64,000 nt of DNA from Sabethes cyaneus. Lineage: Eukaryota > Arthropoda > Insecta > Diptera > Culicidae. Of this stretch, positions 22,761 to 34,163 are shown piece after piece. Both the position numbers and the translations under genes were made by a program. Position 1 is the stretch's first letter; the number at the start of each line of letters is the position of its first letter. The stretch spans positions 11,636,768 through 11,700,767 of the forward strand of contig NC_071355.1 of the NCBI RefSeq assembly GCF_943734655.1, written 5' to 3'. The notes beneath the pieces were generated by a model. The model saw only the letters and a program-made list of their open reading frames with translations, searched no databases and was not told the DNA's origin.

Positions 22761-23398
22761 GATGAATATTTCTTCTAGTAATGGTGGTTTTAAAATTAAA
22801 GTCGGTTGGAGGCATCATGGCGGAAATAGTGATTTCTTTGGTAAAATCCAACATGGCGACCAAACTCATGATGGCCGCCAATTTTTTTTTCACTTCATTT
22901 GAAAGCCCTATCCTTCCTCTTTACAAAATCGTATCGTTTATAGTTTATTTCATAGCAAATTGTTAGTTGACAAAAGAGGGAGACTTCTGTTACAAGAGCG
23001 AAAGGTTCAAATAGGATAAGGGTGCGTTCCTTTTGCATTCGGAACGATAACAGTTGTACAAGTGGCTGGATTCTGGCTGGATGGGGGAATAGGGTGGCCA
23101 TCATCAAATGGGAAGTTTAAGAACGTGAAAAAGGCTGTGTGTCAATTTATAAGGGTTACCGAGTAGAAGACAGATTTACATGTGGCTGGGGACAACAGGA
23201 GGGGAACTGACAAAGGGAGTAGACACATTCAAATGAAGAAAAAATGTTTTGTTTCTTGCATTATGAGAATTTTCGTTATAACAGATGTACAAATAATGGC
23301 TGTGAGACAAAGGCACTACGAGTAAGATCGGGCTAGTATACAGCTAGTATAGTATACATGTAAAAATTTTTATGTTACCAAACGTTACTAAGGATCCG

Positions 23399-23700
23399 TA
23401 AGGGGGGCCCCAAGGTTACCGAATCTGCCTTGACAAGCGAGTGGTCGTCAGTTCGACTCTTAGTTGGCCATTCGATGTTAAATGACTTTAGCATGGGTTT
23501 ATTCTCAGGCCCCTCCACATCCTTCCTCTACCGCATTGTGCATTTACTAACAATGAAAGCCTCTTGCCAGGGCAAGTTATATAAGAGTGGTACTTGCTTG
23601 AGGCGCGAATGAAGCCTCTTGTTCAAGGACAAATTATAACTAGTCTCCGTACTTCCTGGCTCTAGAGCTAGATTGGTTGAAAAGAAAGGCGTAGAGGGAA
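23399..23700 (+). mobile_element. tRNA-derived SINE, relative of the 4322 copy
   Basis: CCAAGGTTACCGAATCTGCC, TTGACAAGCGAGTGGTCGTC, AGTTCGACTCTTAG and ACTTTAGCATGGGTTTATTC repeat the tRNA-like head and body start of the SINE at 4322. The box B is degraded (AGTTCGACT). The body then differs, with GAAGCCTCTTG..CAAGG repeated twice (about 23555 and 23610). The right boundary is uncertain and no target duplication was found. Confidence 0.7.
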
Positions 23701-23709
23701 AAAGGGGTG

Positions 23710-24750
23710 AAAACACACCGACACTTTAAGCACGGATAATAAGCAGTTCGCTCACAGGACTTCATCACTCCTTCTGGCATACTTCCCAAGCACAGATATC
23801 AAATTAGTATAAGTCTAAGCGTCGTAAAGAATCTTCGACCAATTGGGACGATGGGCTTTCGTGGTTTTTTTTTCTAAACATAAAGTAATCGAAATCACTG
23901 TTAACAGATGGTGTATTTAACTGTCGTCCCTGCCTGTGGAGCAAGGCGATCACAAAGAAAATGTATGGAATAATTTGACCTTGAAACTGTTCGGTAATTT
24001 TTACTGATTAGTGATTGAAAAAGAATGTTACAATAGAAATCACATAATTGCTACATCTTTTATGAGTCGATCGGTTGCTAAACCATGAAAAATCATTGAT
24101 ATTTGGCAGAGCTATTAGCGTTCAAAATCTTTCATTGTTTCGTGACGCTGGGTTGAATCCAAATTTTGGATTGACACCCTGCGGTAAGACGTAGTCTACG
24201 TCAAAAAAAGGATCCGTAAACGTCGATTTGCACCATCGACATTTTTGCCGAACGTTCGGCTGTTGAAATTTCGGCAAAATTTTGCCGAATTCGGTACTTA
24301 TTTTTAAGTGTGTAGCTTAGTGCAAACATTTCAGGGGGTGATAGAGGACCATATTTGATGAAAAAAATCCTGCTACGCATATGGTCAAATCTCAATCGTT
24401 ATAGAGTTATTAAACATTTTTAGTTTTTGGTTCTGTTTGCCCTAAAATCGCTCTAGTACAAAAAACTATGCCAGCTAGCTTTCATTCTGTTACTTTCATT
24501 TGAAAGATGAAAAAAAAATCTATTAAAATTTGCTCTTAAACCTCTTACTTTATGAAATTTAGCGACTTTCCAGAAGCAAAAAGCTTAGAAATGAGTGTTT
24601 CTCTTGGCGTTTTTATCAAAGTTCTCCTAAAAAAGCCTAGTAAAGTTAACTTTTTTTATCCACCAGTTTAAAGCTCTGAAACCGTTCCACAATTCGTTCT
24701 TTGAAGCGAAACGCCTATTTCTTTTAACTTCGTCGCAATTTAATTTTAAA
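23710..24750. other. Unassigned AT-rich stretch
   Basis: No domain or element ends recognised. A local palindromic patch TTTTGCCGAACGTTCGGC (24243-24260), followed by TTTCGGCAAAATTTTGCCGA, may be part of an unidentified element's end. Confidence 0.4.
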
Positions 24751-24756
24751 CGTATC

Positions 24757-24860
24757 ATATTGGGTGTTGAATTGATATCTGAAAACTGCGCGAATTCATA
24801 CGTCACGCATGGCACACTAGATCACCGCTTGTGATGAACACGAAACGATGCGTGTATAAA
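24757..24860 (+). repeat. Dispersed repeat family D, partial copy
   Basis: TGTTGAATTGATATCTGAAA continuing to GAATTCATACGTCACGCATG, then CACACTAGATCACCGC, matches 59955-60030 at roughly 80%. A TATAAAAAAACAGCATCAAC follows, looking like a basal promoter, so this could be an LTR or a retroelement 5' region. Confidence 0.6.
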
Positions 24861-25445
24861 AAAACAGCATCAACAGCAGTTGAGCAGGAGTCTTGCTTTA
24901 GACGTTAAACGTTGACAGCCAAACGCGAGCAGGTAATGTTCTGACAAGTTAAGTGAATAGATCAAGTGGTCGGTGTTTAGTAAGACCGAACCAAGTCGCA
25001 AAACTAAAAAAATGAGTTGAGGTGAAATTAGTCGTCATCGATTCTCCAAATTTCAAAAGCAGTTCTTTGTTTGAAACACAAATTCTGTTCATGAAAATAT
25101 ATTCGTTGTGTTCAGATTGGCAAAAAGAATGCAGAATATATGTTTTTAAAAACAGAACCCCTGTTTTGGGCCCAAAAACTGCTTCCGAAATTGAGCTATT
25201 CGACGAAAAGTTAATGACTGCTAATTTCCTGTTAATGGCAGCAAGGAATCAAGAATTTCCTTAGCTACATTTTACATTAATCAAATTTCAACAATGTTGC
25301 AAAGGGCAAAAAAAAATTTTGAATGAACAATGAAAATCCATCAAAGTATGCAGTCAGAGTGGATCAAGTGTATACAACCATGGCGACTATAGCGAAGACA
25401 CACTTTCATGAAAATGAGGAGATGGAAGAAATTACAAGTGATATA

Positions 25446-26513
25446 GGGGGACTGGGGGTATAATGCCCACGTTAAGAAGAATATCATATTATTCATCAAT
25501 GCGGAATGCATTTCCAGAAACTAGACTATAAACCCTAAATTAGAACAGTTTTCTACCTAACATGCTCGTCCTGAAGCATAAAAATCAATAAAACACGTTT
25601 AAATCGTGAAATCATATAAGGCATTTGAAAATTTGTTTTCAGATTCATTAGGGGTGTGTACAAAACGAACCACAACAAAGGGTCAAAATGCACCACAACA
25701 AATTGGCAAAATGCGCTGTCTGTTTTATTTTAATGTAAACCCGGCACGACTCAGAATAGCGTGAGGACCTACCTACTTCTTAAATCTGTTATTCCGGATC
25801 GCGGTTTTGCAATCGCCAGGTCCATCTTCGCTGGAGCGGTCGATGCTAAGATATCACACAAGGGTTTTTCTTGGTACCTTGCCGGCAACGCGTCTTTCAC
25901 TGTTTTTCACTGGTTTTCACTACCGCCGCAAGTGGCAGGCTCCGGCCAAGACCGGCGGTGGGTTTTTTATGTAGCTTCGCGACATCTTAACTGGGTTTTT
26001 CGAAGCGAATCAGAATTAAAACAACACTTTGCATTTTGCTTTTACCAACATTTTGACGTTTGCCTAAAAGTGTACGGACTACTAGATCGATTAACGTTTG
26101 GTTGCACTGCAAGTATATTCATGCTTCTCACGGCGCATTATGCCCCGCTAGAACTTGTTTAAAAAAATCGTTTAAATCACATAAATAATAATTCAATTAA
26201 GCAATTTTACATTGGCTGCTGGATACCGAGACCATTGTTCAAAACAAGAGCCATTTACAGATACGTAATATTGTTTATTGGTGGCGTAATGTCTTACGAA
26301 AAAAGTTGCGAAAATTGTAAGAAATAAGACGGCAAATAATTTTTTTGTTTTTTCAAAGGATTTATGTAATTTAGAAAGCTTACATGCTCAACACAAGTTT
26401 GTAATGTAAAATAGAAGCGATTGGCACCTTAATTACAGTTTAAAAGTGAGTAATTCGTGAAATATGACAGTGGCGCATTTTGCCCCGACTGGGCATTTTA
26501 CCACCAGTTACCC
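25446..26513. mobile_element. TA-flanked DNA element, family P, copy A
   Basis: The left end GGGGGACTGGGGGTATAATG and right end CATTTTACCACCAGTTACCC are inverted copies over about 24 bp, with TA on each side (25444-25445 and 26514-26515). It interrupts exon 1 of the transposase pseudogene in frame-neutral sequence (ITSD.I / SDFSASV), confirming both boundaries. Subterminal GCATTTTGCCCCG and AAAATGCGC words recur. The 133-residue ORF at 25761-26162 has no recognisable domain, so I treat the element as non-autonomous. It is the empty-site reference for copy B. Confidence 0.82.
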
Positions 26514-26750
26514 TATCCGATTTTTCCGCATCAGTGGACTCTTCCTTTTGTCCTTCAACAGATACCGGTAAGAAGGTATTAATAGTTATTAAAGAGCTGA
26601 TCGAATATTTTACTATTTCATGTGCAGGCAGAGTGGACCAAGTGTTAAAAAGTAAAAAATTACGATTTCTAAATTTTTCCAAATTGATTTAAATTAATTT
26701 CAAATCATGCTATGACTGAAGTTTTTGGAGCGTCTTAGTAGAATACGAAA

Positions 26751-26952
26751 CCTAAAAATAAAAAATAAGAAAACTTATCCAATTTAATTCTACTATGTGT
26801 ATTTTATTCAATGACAGATACGTATTTCGCCTACGACTTGCAGGCTTCCTCAGTGTCTGTTTTCGAATTTCGAAAGAAGCTCGAAAGAAGAAGTTTTCGA
26901 ACTTCGAAAGTAGAATTAAATTGGATAAGTTTTCTTATTTTTTATTTTTAGG
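26751..26952. mobile_element. 202-bp element with perfect 43-bp inverted repeats
   Basis: The arms at 26751-26793 and 26910-26952 are perfect reverse complements (they begin CCTAAAAATAAAAAATAAG and close the element with TTTTTAGG). The loop of 116 bases carries a hammerhead-like motif on the minus strand (26813-26857) and a TTCGAAAG-rich segment. It lies in intron 1 of the transposase pseudogene. Terminal duplication is unclear (GAAA and AAAT flanks). Perfect arms imply a recent insertion or strong homogenisation. Confidence 0.8.
26813..26857 (-). ncRNA. Hammerhead-ribozyme-like motif
   Basis: The minus-strand RNA reads GACA-CUGAGGA-A-GCCU-GCAAGUCGU-AGGC-GAAA-UACGUA-UC-UGUC. This fits the hammerhead plan: stem I GACA/UGUC, core CUGANGA, stem II GCCU/AGGC, core GAAA, a minimal palindromic stem III (UACGUA) and a cleavable C before stem I. 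Very short palindromic stem III is known for hammerheads in Penelope-like and other animal retroelements. One unpaired A between CUGAGGA and stem II departs from the textbook core, so activity is uncertain. It would self-cleave transcripts of the minus strand of the surrounding inverted-repeat element. Confidence 0.5.
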
Positions 26953-29154
26953 AAATCATACTATATTTTTTCGTTAAATTAAAGTCTTTTATTAAAATTT
27001 ACCTAAACCCGTTTATGTTAAATATATTTATTCATTTACTTATTTATTTACTTTTAGAATATAGCAGTGACTCTGACTCCGAAATCAATGACCTTCTCGA
27101 AGGATTCGTTTCTACTGAAAAAGAAATAGAACAAGATTCTCGAGAACTGGGGAGTTTGGATCTTGGAAGATATGCTACCGGAAGCATCGTAAGTCCTGAT
27201 GTATTTGGTGAACGTACGTAAACTATTATGGTTTAATATAATATTGAATTCAATGTTCGTTTGCGCACTTAAATTATGGAGTCGGATATTGAGTCGATGG
27301 TCAAGGAATTTGGTCCTTCTGAGCGTCCCAAGAAACGATAATATGCTGAGCCTGACTTGTGAGGAAAGAACCTGAGAAAGAAGAAGAGGAATTCTGGCAA
27401 GGAGTACGTGAACACTTTAGGTTCCATTATTCCGGCGAAAACATGTGATAAATACGATTGCAAATGTCGGCTTGAATGTTCTAAAAACATTAATTTGGAT
27501 CAACGTTGCCAGAACTTCGAGTGCTTTTATAGTAATGCTTCGTGGGAAACTCAAACAGCAATACTTATAAACTCTATCAAGGTTGCTAAAGTAAGTCGTA
27601 GGAAGAGCCAAAATTCAAATTATTCTAAAAGAAATTATTCTCGCCGATATTACCTTCGAGCTGACGCGATCGACGTTGAAGTGTGCAAGGTATGTTTTTA
27701 TTAATGTTATTTTTATTCGTTTTCACTAAAACATTTTTTCGCACAGAAAATGTTTCAGAATACGCAAGTTGTCAGTGGGGCACGGATTCACAGAGCTCTT
27801 CAAAAAGCTTTCCAAAATCTATTTCGGATATGAGAGGAAAGCATCGTCCCGGAATCGCAATCACCGATATCAATATGCAAAAAGTACATGAGCATATCCA
27901 GTCATCTCCTTCGGACGAAAGCCACTACCGAAGAAGCGATACACCAGATTCTCAATATCTTTCAGAGGATCTGAATCTCAGTAAAATGTTTTCGTTGTAC
28001 GAAGAAGGAATAAAAAACGAAGGTGAAGTTACATCCGATTTGAAAAGAGTATTTTATAAACACTACTGCCTTAAATTTAAGAGTCCCCAAAAGGATATAT
28101 GTAAAGTATGTGACAATTTGCAAAACAAAACTTTGAGCAAGTAGACATGATGACCAGCAGCCGGCCAAGGATCTGGAGCTAGCAAGAGGCCACGAAATAC
28201 ACCTCGTTTCATTTGATTTGCATAAAACCTTGCCGCTGCTAAAGGTTACCACAAACGAAGCTTATTATTGGGAACTTTGCCTGAAGTTAAACGCGGTCTA
28301 AAGGAAACACCGCGCTTGAACTGTTGCCAGAATGTTGTAAACAAACAAGTTATTCACATAACTGTGTCGCCAAAAATAAAAAAAAAACTTTATGATTTCT
28401 GTGTAATTTCTTCCAATAACATCAAAAACAACCCGGCAACCATGAAAGAGCATTTCATTTTTGAGTGGCGCGGTGGATAACTTTCAATGAAACTCACAAT
28501 ACAAACGGCAATTAGCAGTGTTTAACTTCGGAAGACATAATTTAGCGACGAAACAAGGACACATGTATTTTTGGCATGAAGGAATAGCGTCACGAGGAGA
28601 TCAAGAAGTGGGTTCTTATTTGATCCAGTACATGAAGAACAACGTCACCTCCAAGAAACTGGTGTGCTGGTCTGATGCATGTGGCGGCCAAAACCGAAAC
28701 ATCAAAATCGTGATGCTTTGGACGTATATCGTGGATATCGATGAAAATCCAATCGAACTCATCGAACATAATTTCTACGTAAGCGGCCATAGTTATTTGC
28801 CAAACGACAGAGACTTCAGTCAAATTGAGAATAAAACGAAAAAAATGAGCAATATGTTCCAATTTGACGAATTTTATCAAATCGTAAAATCATGTAAGCA
28901 AAAAGCGCAAAAAGAAGTTTGATGTGCTGAAGATAGAAAGCAATACGTTTATATCTACAAAAGTTCTGGAAGATATGACCACTAACAGGAAGAAAGATAT
29001 ATCAAAAGAAAAGGTGAACTGGCTGTTGATGAAGGTTATTCGTATTGAAAAGTCAAAACCCGGAATTTTGATGTCGAAATACAGCCACGAGTCCGATGAA
29101 CCTTATATGGAGATGGATCTGCGAAAAAGGCTAGGAGGACTGTCGACTTAAGAC

Positions 29155-29735
29155 CGCTTCATCCGACCGGGCATGGTATTTCGAAAGCAACTTAACTTAA
29201 GCAACTCAACTTAACTACGTTCTCCCAGTTTACCACCAATTCTATCAGAATTTAAAGCAGGGTGATGATAAGGATGGTGATTAAGAATAATTTATACTTG
29301 TTACAAACAATATTTTTTTGTGAAATAGCTAATTCTTATTATTCGATGCGAACAAATACAATTTTAAGCTTACACAACAGTTTGTTTTACTAAATAGATT
29401 GAATGAAGTAGTTTCTGAAGCACACTGAATAAATGACAGAATTTTATTTTTAAATTGTTCATTCATAGTGAACCAAGTCTCAAAAACAATTTCTTCGGTT
29501 CAGTCAGAGTGCACCAAGTGCTAATAACCAGTCATAAAACTCTCTCGTTTGACCTTAAAAGACGGTTTTTTTTGCAATAATAGTATTACACGACTTTGTT
29601 GAATAGTAACTGAGTGTGGCGGAAGAAAAATCAATGAAAACGATTTAAAACTACAAAAGTTACAGAGCTTCAAACTTCGGCATGACTTCTAGAAAACTGT
29701 TTTTGTGATAAATTAAAATAATGTTTAATTCTTTC
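29155..29735. other. Unassigned stretch, possibly the 3' end of the transposase element
   Basis: AT-rich and non-coding. CAGTCAGAGTGCACCAAGTG at 29499-29518 repeats, in the same orientation, words found at 25348 (CAGTCAGAGTGGATCAAGTG) and 26627 (CAGGCAGAGTGGACCAAGTG). These could be subterminal repeats of the transposase-bearing element, but they are direct rather than inverted and true ends were not found. Confidence 0.4.
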
Positions 29736-29737
29736 CA

Positions 29738-30350
29738 ATATTCAAAAATTGTTCGAAGTGTCCTCCATTTTTAAAAGCACAAATGGCAATTCTTCGTTTA
29801 ACATGCTCCGCAAGATTGATCTCCAACAATTTATTTTTCGCTTTTTGTGAAGTAGTAAAACTTCTTTCAATCAATTGCTCGCGTGAATCAATTGGCACGG
29901 AATAAACGTCTTGCCTGAGATACTTATATAGAAAAAAAATCCATCGGGGTCAAATCCGGACTCCTTGGGGCCACGGCTCTTGAAAAGTGTCATTCAAATA
30001 ACGTTTCATCGCATTCGTTGAATGCGGCGGTACGCCATCCTGTTAAAACACAATGCGCAGTCTTGCTGCAAACGATACGTCTTCCAGTAGAATGGGACGA
30101 TGGTTTTCTAAAAACTCTACATACTTGGCACCATTCAGAGTTTCTTCAAAAATGTATGGGCCGATGATCTTTCCATCAATTATACCGGCCCATACATTGA
30201 TGGAAAATCTGCGTTGTGGTCTTATTTCCTTTAGCACCCTTAGGTTTCAATAGCCCACGTGTGATCGTTATGCGTATTGAAGAACCCAGCGCGAGTGAAT
30301 ATGCTATCATCGATCCACAGTATGTTTTTCATAAAATGAGTTCGACATCG
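29738..30350 (-). pseudogene. mariner/Tc1-superfamily transposase remnant
   Basis: The minus strand from 30350 encodes MKNILWIDDSIFTRAGFFNT and HNDHTWAIET (first catalytic D region). After a frameshift near 30238 come RFSINVWAGIIDGKIIGPYI, FEETLNGAKYVEFLENHRPI and LLEDVSF. Then, past a stop, QDGVPPHSTNAMKRYLNDTF (second D region, usually QDGAPAH) and a decayed PRSPDLTPLD-like PQGVRI.PRW segment follow. The C-terminal tail IDSREQLIERSFTTSQKAKN reaches 29738. This matches the ITm transposase type common in insects. Several frameshifts and stops; the N-terminal helix-turn-helix part upstream of 30350 is not recognisable. Confidence 0.8.
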
Positions 30351-30354
30351 ACAA

Positions 30355-33300
30355 CGATAGTTTCATGGTTCCGAGCTTACAATCCAATGTCCATGTTTGT
30401 CGCCGGGGCCTGTGTTAAAGGTTCCTATCCGAATTACTTATTTGTTGTTTGTAGGTTAAGTTCTTGGTGGTGCCGACTTGCAAGGCCTGCAACCAAATTC
30501 CCCTACTGTTTTAAGTCCCGAGTACTACTTTGGGCAGGATTTGAAAGGTTGGTTACTCAAATACCAGTTGACACCGTAAAGGGGGAGTTTGGCTAGCCAG
30601 AATGCGAAGATTCACTAAGTGGAAAGTGTATTGCACCTTGAATCCAGTCATTCACTGTCCAAACTTTATCAACAAACCTCAAATAAACACACACTTGCAG
30701 ACACAATTCCAGTGAAAGCAAATTAACCTGCACCAAACTTTGGGGCGAGTAGTTCAAATGGTCCCAAATGGGTGCGTCCTGATTTTATCACCTGAAATCC
30801 GTTCCACTACTGTAAAGTAGCAAAACCAAAACAGCAATAAGCCCTTAGCAAATCATCCAAGCGTTAACAAGCAGATATCCCGTTTGAAAGGTTCTGCTTC
30901 TGCTCAAAGCGCCCCAGTTGGTAGTAAAACAACTCATAAAGGTTAAAATGGAATAAGCTACGACGGTAGCGTGCAAGGAAAAAAATATATTCACTGTCAG
31001 TACCGGGTACCGAGGGTAATAAAATTGTCACATATGTGCCCGGTAGAGAACGGTAGGAACAAAAAAAAAACGAACCTGAAGGACGAACCGACAAACGAGC
31101 CGAAAACTCTCCAAAGGCATCATATCAGAAGCTGAAGTATCATCGTTCCCACAGCCGTCATCGCCAGAATCACCGTCATCACCATCATGATTCGGCCCGA
31201 AACGCCGGAAGTTTGAGTGGGAGGCAACCGTTCCTTTTTTTTTCCCCCTCCCGAGCAAGCTTCCAAATGAGTAAGTGTACCGAAAAACTGACTGACTACG
31301 AAACCGGAATGGAAACAGAACTCGGAAAAGTGAAACGAATAATAAACATGTGTATCGTACAGTTTGCCTGTCGATCCGGGTCCGTTTGCTCGTGCTCTGG
31401 GGTTTGAAGGTAAACTTGACCTTTTTGCTGATGACGTGTAGATTTTCCGGCACTGACACCCGAGGATGCATCGACGTGGAACAATTTTCGATTTATTTTG
31501 CACATGACTGCCTGCCTTCGGCCTTCCACACCGAGCACCGAGAAGGATTGTTTTTTTCGAGATATGGAAACTGCCGAATAACGGGTGCACTTCCGAATGA
31601 ATCAGAACCAGTTCTCTGATGGCTGGCATCAGAGAGGAATTTGCTGGGAAGATATTTTTGTCTTTTGTTTTCGGCACCAAATGAACACCACACTAGGTAT
31701 TGGATGGGGTTTTGAAGTTGTCACAGGTTTTGTCAGATTCATTCGTTTAGAAGTAATCCATTTTTCACAAGACGATACGAGTGAAAAAGTGCTGAGGCAG
31801 CATAAATAAACTGTATTTTCCCCGCCATTACAAAACATAAAGCAACTGAATTAATGTGCTGCAACGATATCTGCTCGGCTGTAGGCTGCAGAACAACATC
31901 CGTTCTTCCATCACCTCAAGGCAGGCAATCGTGGTCAGTCGGATGGTGTCCTGCAGCATTTGTCCGTACACATTTCGTTCGGTCCGAAGTCAAAGCCTGA
32001 CATGCAAATTGGTCATAAACATGAGAATACTGAATAAATTTCAGTAAATAGTGCAGTGTACATACAGCCAGAAGCCTCCCCACAAGCTGTCCCTGCTCAT
32101 AGCCCGTGTACGTGGTTCTCTTTTGTTCGTAGTTATCTACTAGAAAATACAAAAAAAAAATAAACAGCAGCGGACAGGTTTTATTGACCACAGGACAAGT
32201 GAACGGCAGCGGGGCTCTGAAAGTACGTTTACACATCTCGATGCCTTTTTCCCAGCTGGTGCTGCTGATGCTACTGTTGCAGTGACCTGGACAAACAACT
32301 GAAGCAGACAAATGGAAATCAACGCTGCCCGTACAATGTAAAAAAAATGCGGTGGTGTTTTCAGTCCCAACCCGTTTTTTATTTTCTGCTATGAACTGTA
32401 TTTCATTTGTTTCAGGAAAAGTATAATTAAAATCATGTACTCGGCATGGAAGCTACCGAAGTTGCCGTTAATGAACTAAAAATATCTTTGGTCGGAAAAA
32501 CACTTGTCAGTGTAAAAATTTAACGTCAAACGAGTCGTAAATTGGCTGTGCATAACCATAGCTGCTGTTTCGAGAATTCGAGCATGAAAACAAAACCATG
32601 TGGTTGTACGATTCAAATGAAAATCGACGGTTGATTGTCGCAGTTTCGAATCAACGCAGGGCTATTGGGTTGTGTGAACAAATGAATAGTGAGTTTAGTA
32701 TTAATTAGCCAAAAATCTAACAACTACACGTACGTATATCGGGTACTACTATAAAGATTACCGTTGAAAATCTACGGGAGAACCGCATAAGATTGCGATC
32801 AATTTGTAATCTAGTTAGTTCAATAGCTATTTCAAAGATCTCAATATATTTTTTTCCAATTTTGACTCAATTAACAATATACGTTCTAAATTTTATATCA
32901 GTTTTCCTTCCTTCCGGAATATCTCATTTTTATTTTAAGCTGATATATACTGATCGAGAGCACGGTTTTATCATATTTGACAATCTTTTTCCTGACTTTC
33001 GTGGCATATGATTACAGCACACTAAACAGTACGTTGGAGTGATGCCAGTTGTGCCAGATCTACGGATTTAGGGATTGTCTGCGGACCTACGGATCAAGTG
33101 CTCATATTTACGGACCGCACGAGTATACCCAGTGAATCCCGTAATGAATGAAAAGTGTAATAAAAAGCGAATATTTACTTTAATGCTGTCATACTGTCAA
33201 TGTGAACTAGCATTTTCACTTCGACGACAGATAGAAATTTTCACCATTATATGCCGCATAAATGGCATGATGTTTTTCACTTTAATGCCTTCGCTTTCTG

Positions 33301-33435
33301 ATTTTGACGCGATAAATAAAAACTTTTGGACATTTAAACCTTCAGAAAGCGATGAGAAGATGGCTAAAATCCTAGAAAAAAAACGAGAAGATTTGGCTCC
33401 AAGACAATGGAATAATAATGAAAATTGGATGAAAA
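30355..33435. other. Unassigned stretch
   Basis: About 3 kb without a recognised domain or element. A modestly GC-rich interval (31060-32300) has overlapping ORFs on both strands up to 186 residues with no family resemblance. TCATCACCATCATG-type microsatellite near 31140-31190. It may be single-copy host DNA. Confidence 0.4.
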
Positions 33436-33439
33436 GTTG

Positions 33440-34080
33440 ATGGAACAGTGATAAAAAGATGGCAAAAATACGTTGTAAAGTTAACGAAAACACGACAAAA
33501 ATACAATGGAAATACCGTAACAATATGATAAACAGAAGACGAAACGATGGCAAACATACGTCAGAAAGACGACGAAAGAACGGCCAAAGGACAGTTTGTT
33601 GTCTTGACAACCAACAGGACGAAAGATGGACAAAAACAAAGAAAAGGTGACCAAATGGCAGCGATAAAACACCAAAACAGCAACATAAAAACTGCAAGAA
33701 GCCGCTATTAACAAACAACAAAAAATGCCAAAATAACAGACGTCAAAATATGAAACACGATGGGAAAAAAGACCATGAAAAGACAATATAGATGACGAAA
33801 ACACGATGAAAGCACGACAGTAAATAAACGTAAAAAAGCAAAAAAAACGACGGATAGACAGTAAAAGCCAGACAGTAACGAAGAAGTGAGGACAAGTAGG
33901 CGAAAAGACGATGAAGAGAAAACGAAAGACGATAAAAATACAGTTAAAAGCGCCAAAAAGGCGACATAAAATCCCAAGAGAAAAAACAAAACAAACGAAA
34001 AAGACTATAAATAGATGTAGAAAAGGCAATTAAGAGCCAAGTAAAAGAGACAAGAATTGCCAAAAGGACACAAATGACGA
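33440..34080. repeat. Degenerate purine-rich array 3
   Basis: About 640 bp dominated by GACGAAA, GACAAAAA and GCAAAAA words at irregular 9-12 base spacing. Minus-strand ORFs rich in F, L, V and S (33481-34029) are artefacts of this composition. The complement resembles the pyrimidine-rich arrays at 16360 and 19500. Confidence 0.7.
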
Positions 34081-34163
34081 CGCCATCAACTCAAAAACGC
34101 TACCAAAGACGATGTTCACGCTCGAGCGAGAATTACCAACAACATTAACAGCAACAGAACGTC

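Larger units (their letters stand above)
25379..29151 (+). pseudogene. Decayed four-exon DDE-type transposase gene
   Basis: Exon 1 starts at ATG 25379 (MATIAKTHFHENEEMEEIT) and, after an inserted element (25446-26513), continues to 26567 with donor GGTAAG. Exon 2 is 27058-27213 (acceptor TTTTAG, donor GTACGT) and codes EYSSDSDSEINDLLEGF. Exon 3 runs from about 27270 to 27689 (KKRNSGKEYVN, CDKYDCKCRLECSKNIN, ending EVCK, donor GTATGT). Exon 4 starts at 27747 (KMFQNTQVVSGARIHRAL). Phases match at the exon 1/2 and 3/4 junctions. Downstream come RGKHRPGIA, ESHYRRSDT, KDICKVC, VSFDLHKTLPLLK, YFWHEGIASRG, WSDACGGQNRN and SGHSYLPNDRDFSQIE. These resemble an uncharacterised transposase family widespread in insects and cnidarians, with putative catalytic D, D and E in the FDL, SDACGGQ and DFSQIE blocks. 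Assignment to the Sola superfamily is a guess. It has two in-frame stops in exon 3, frameshifts near 27810, 28145 and 28915, and unmatched sequence at 28260-28500. Confidence 0.78.

Noticed and set aside
25761..26162. 133-codon ORF inside family P copy A as a possible transposase
   Set aside because: No DDE or other domain, and copy B has a deletion and stops in the same region, so no selection is apparent.
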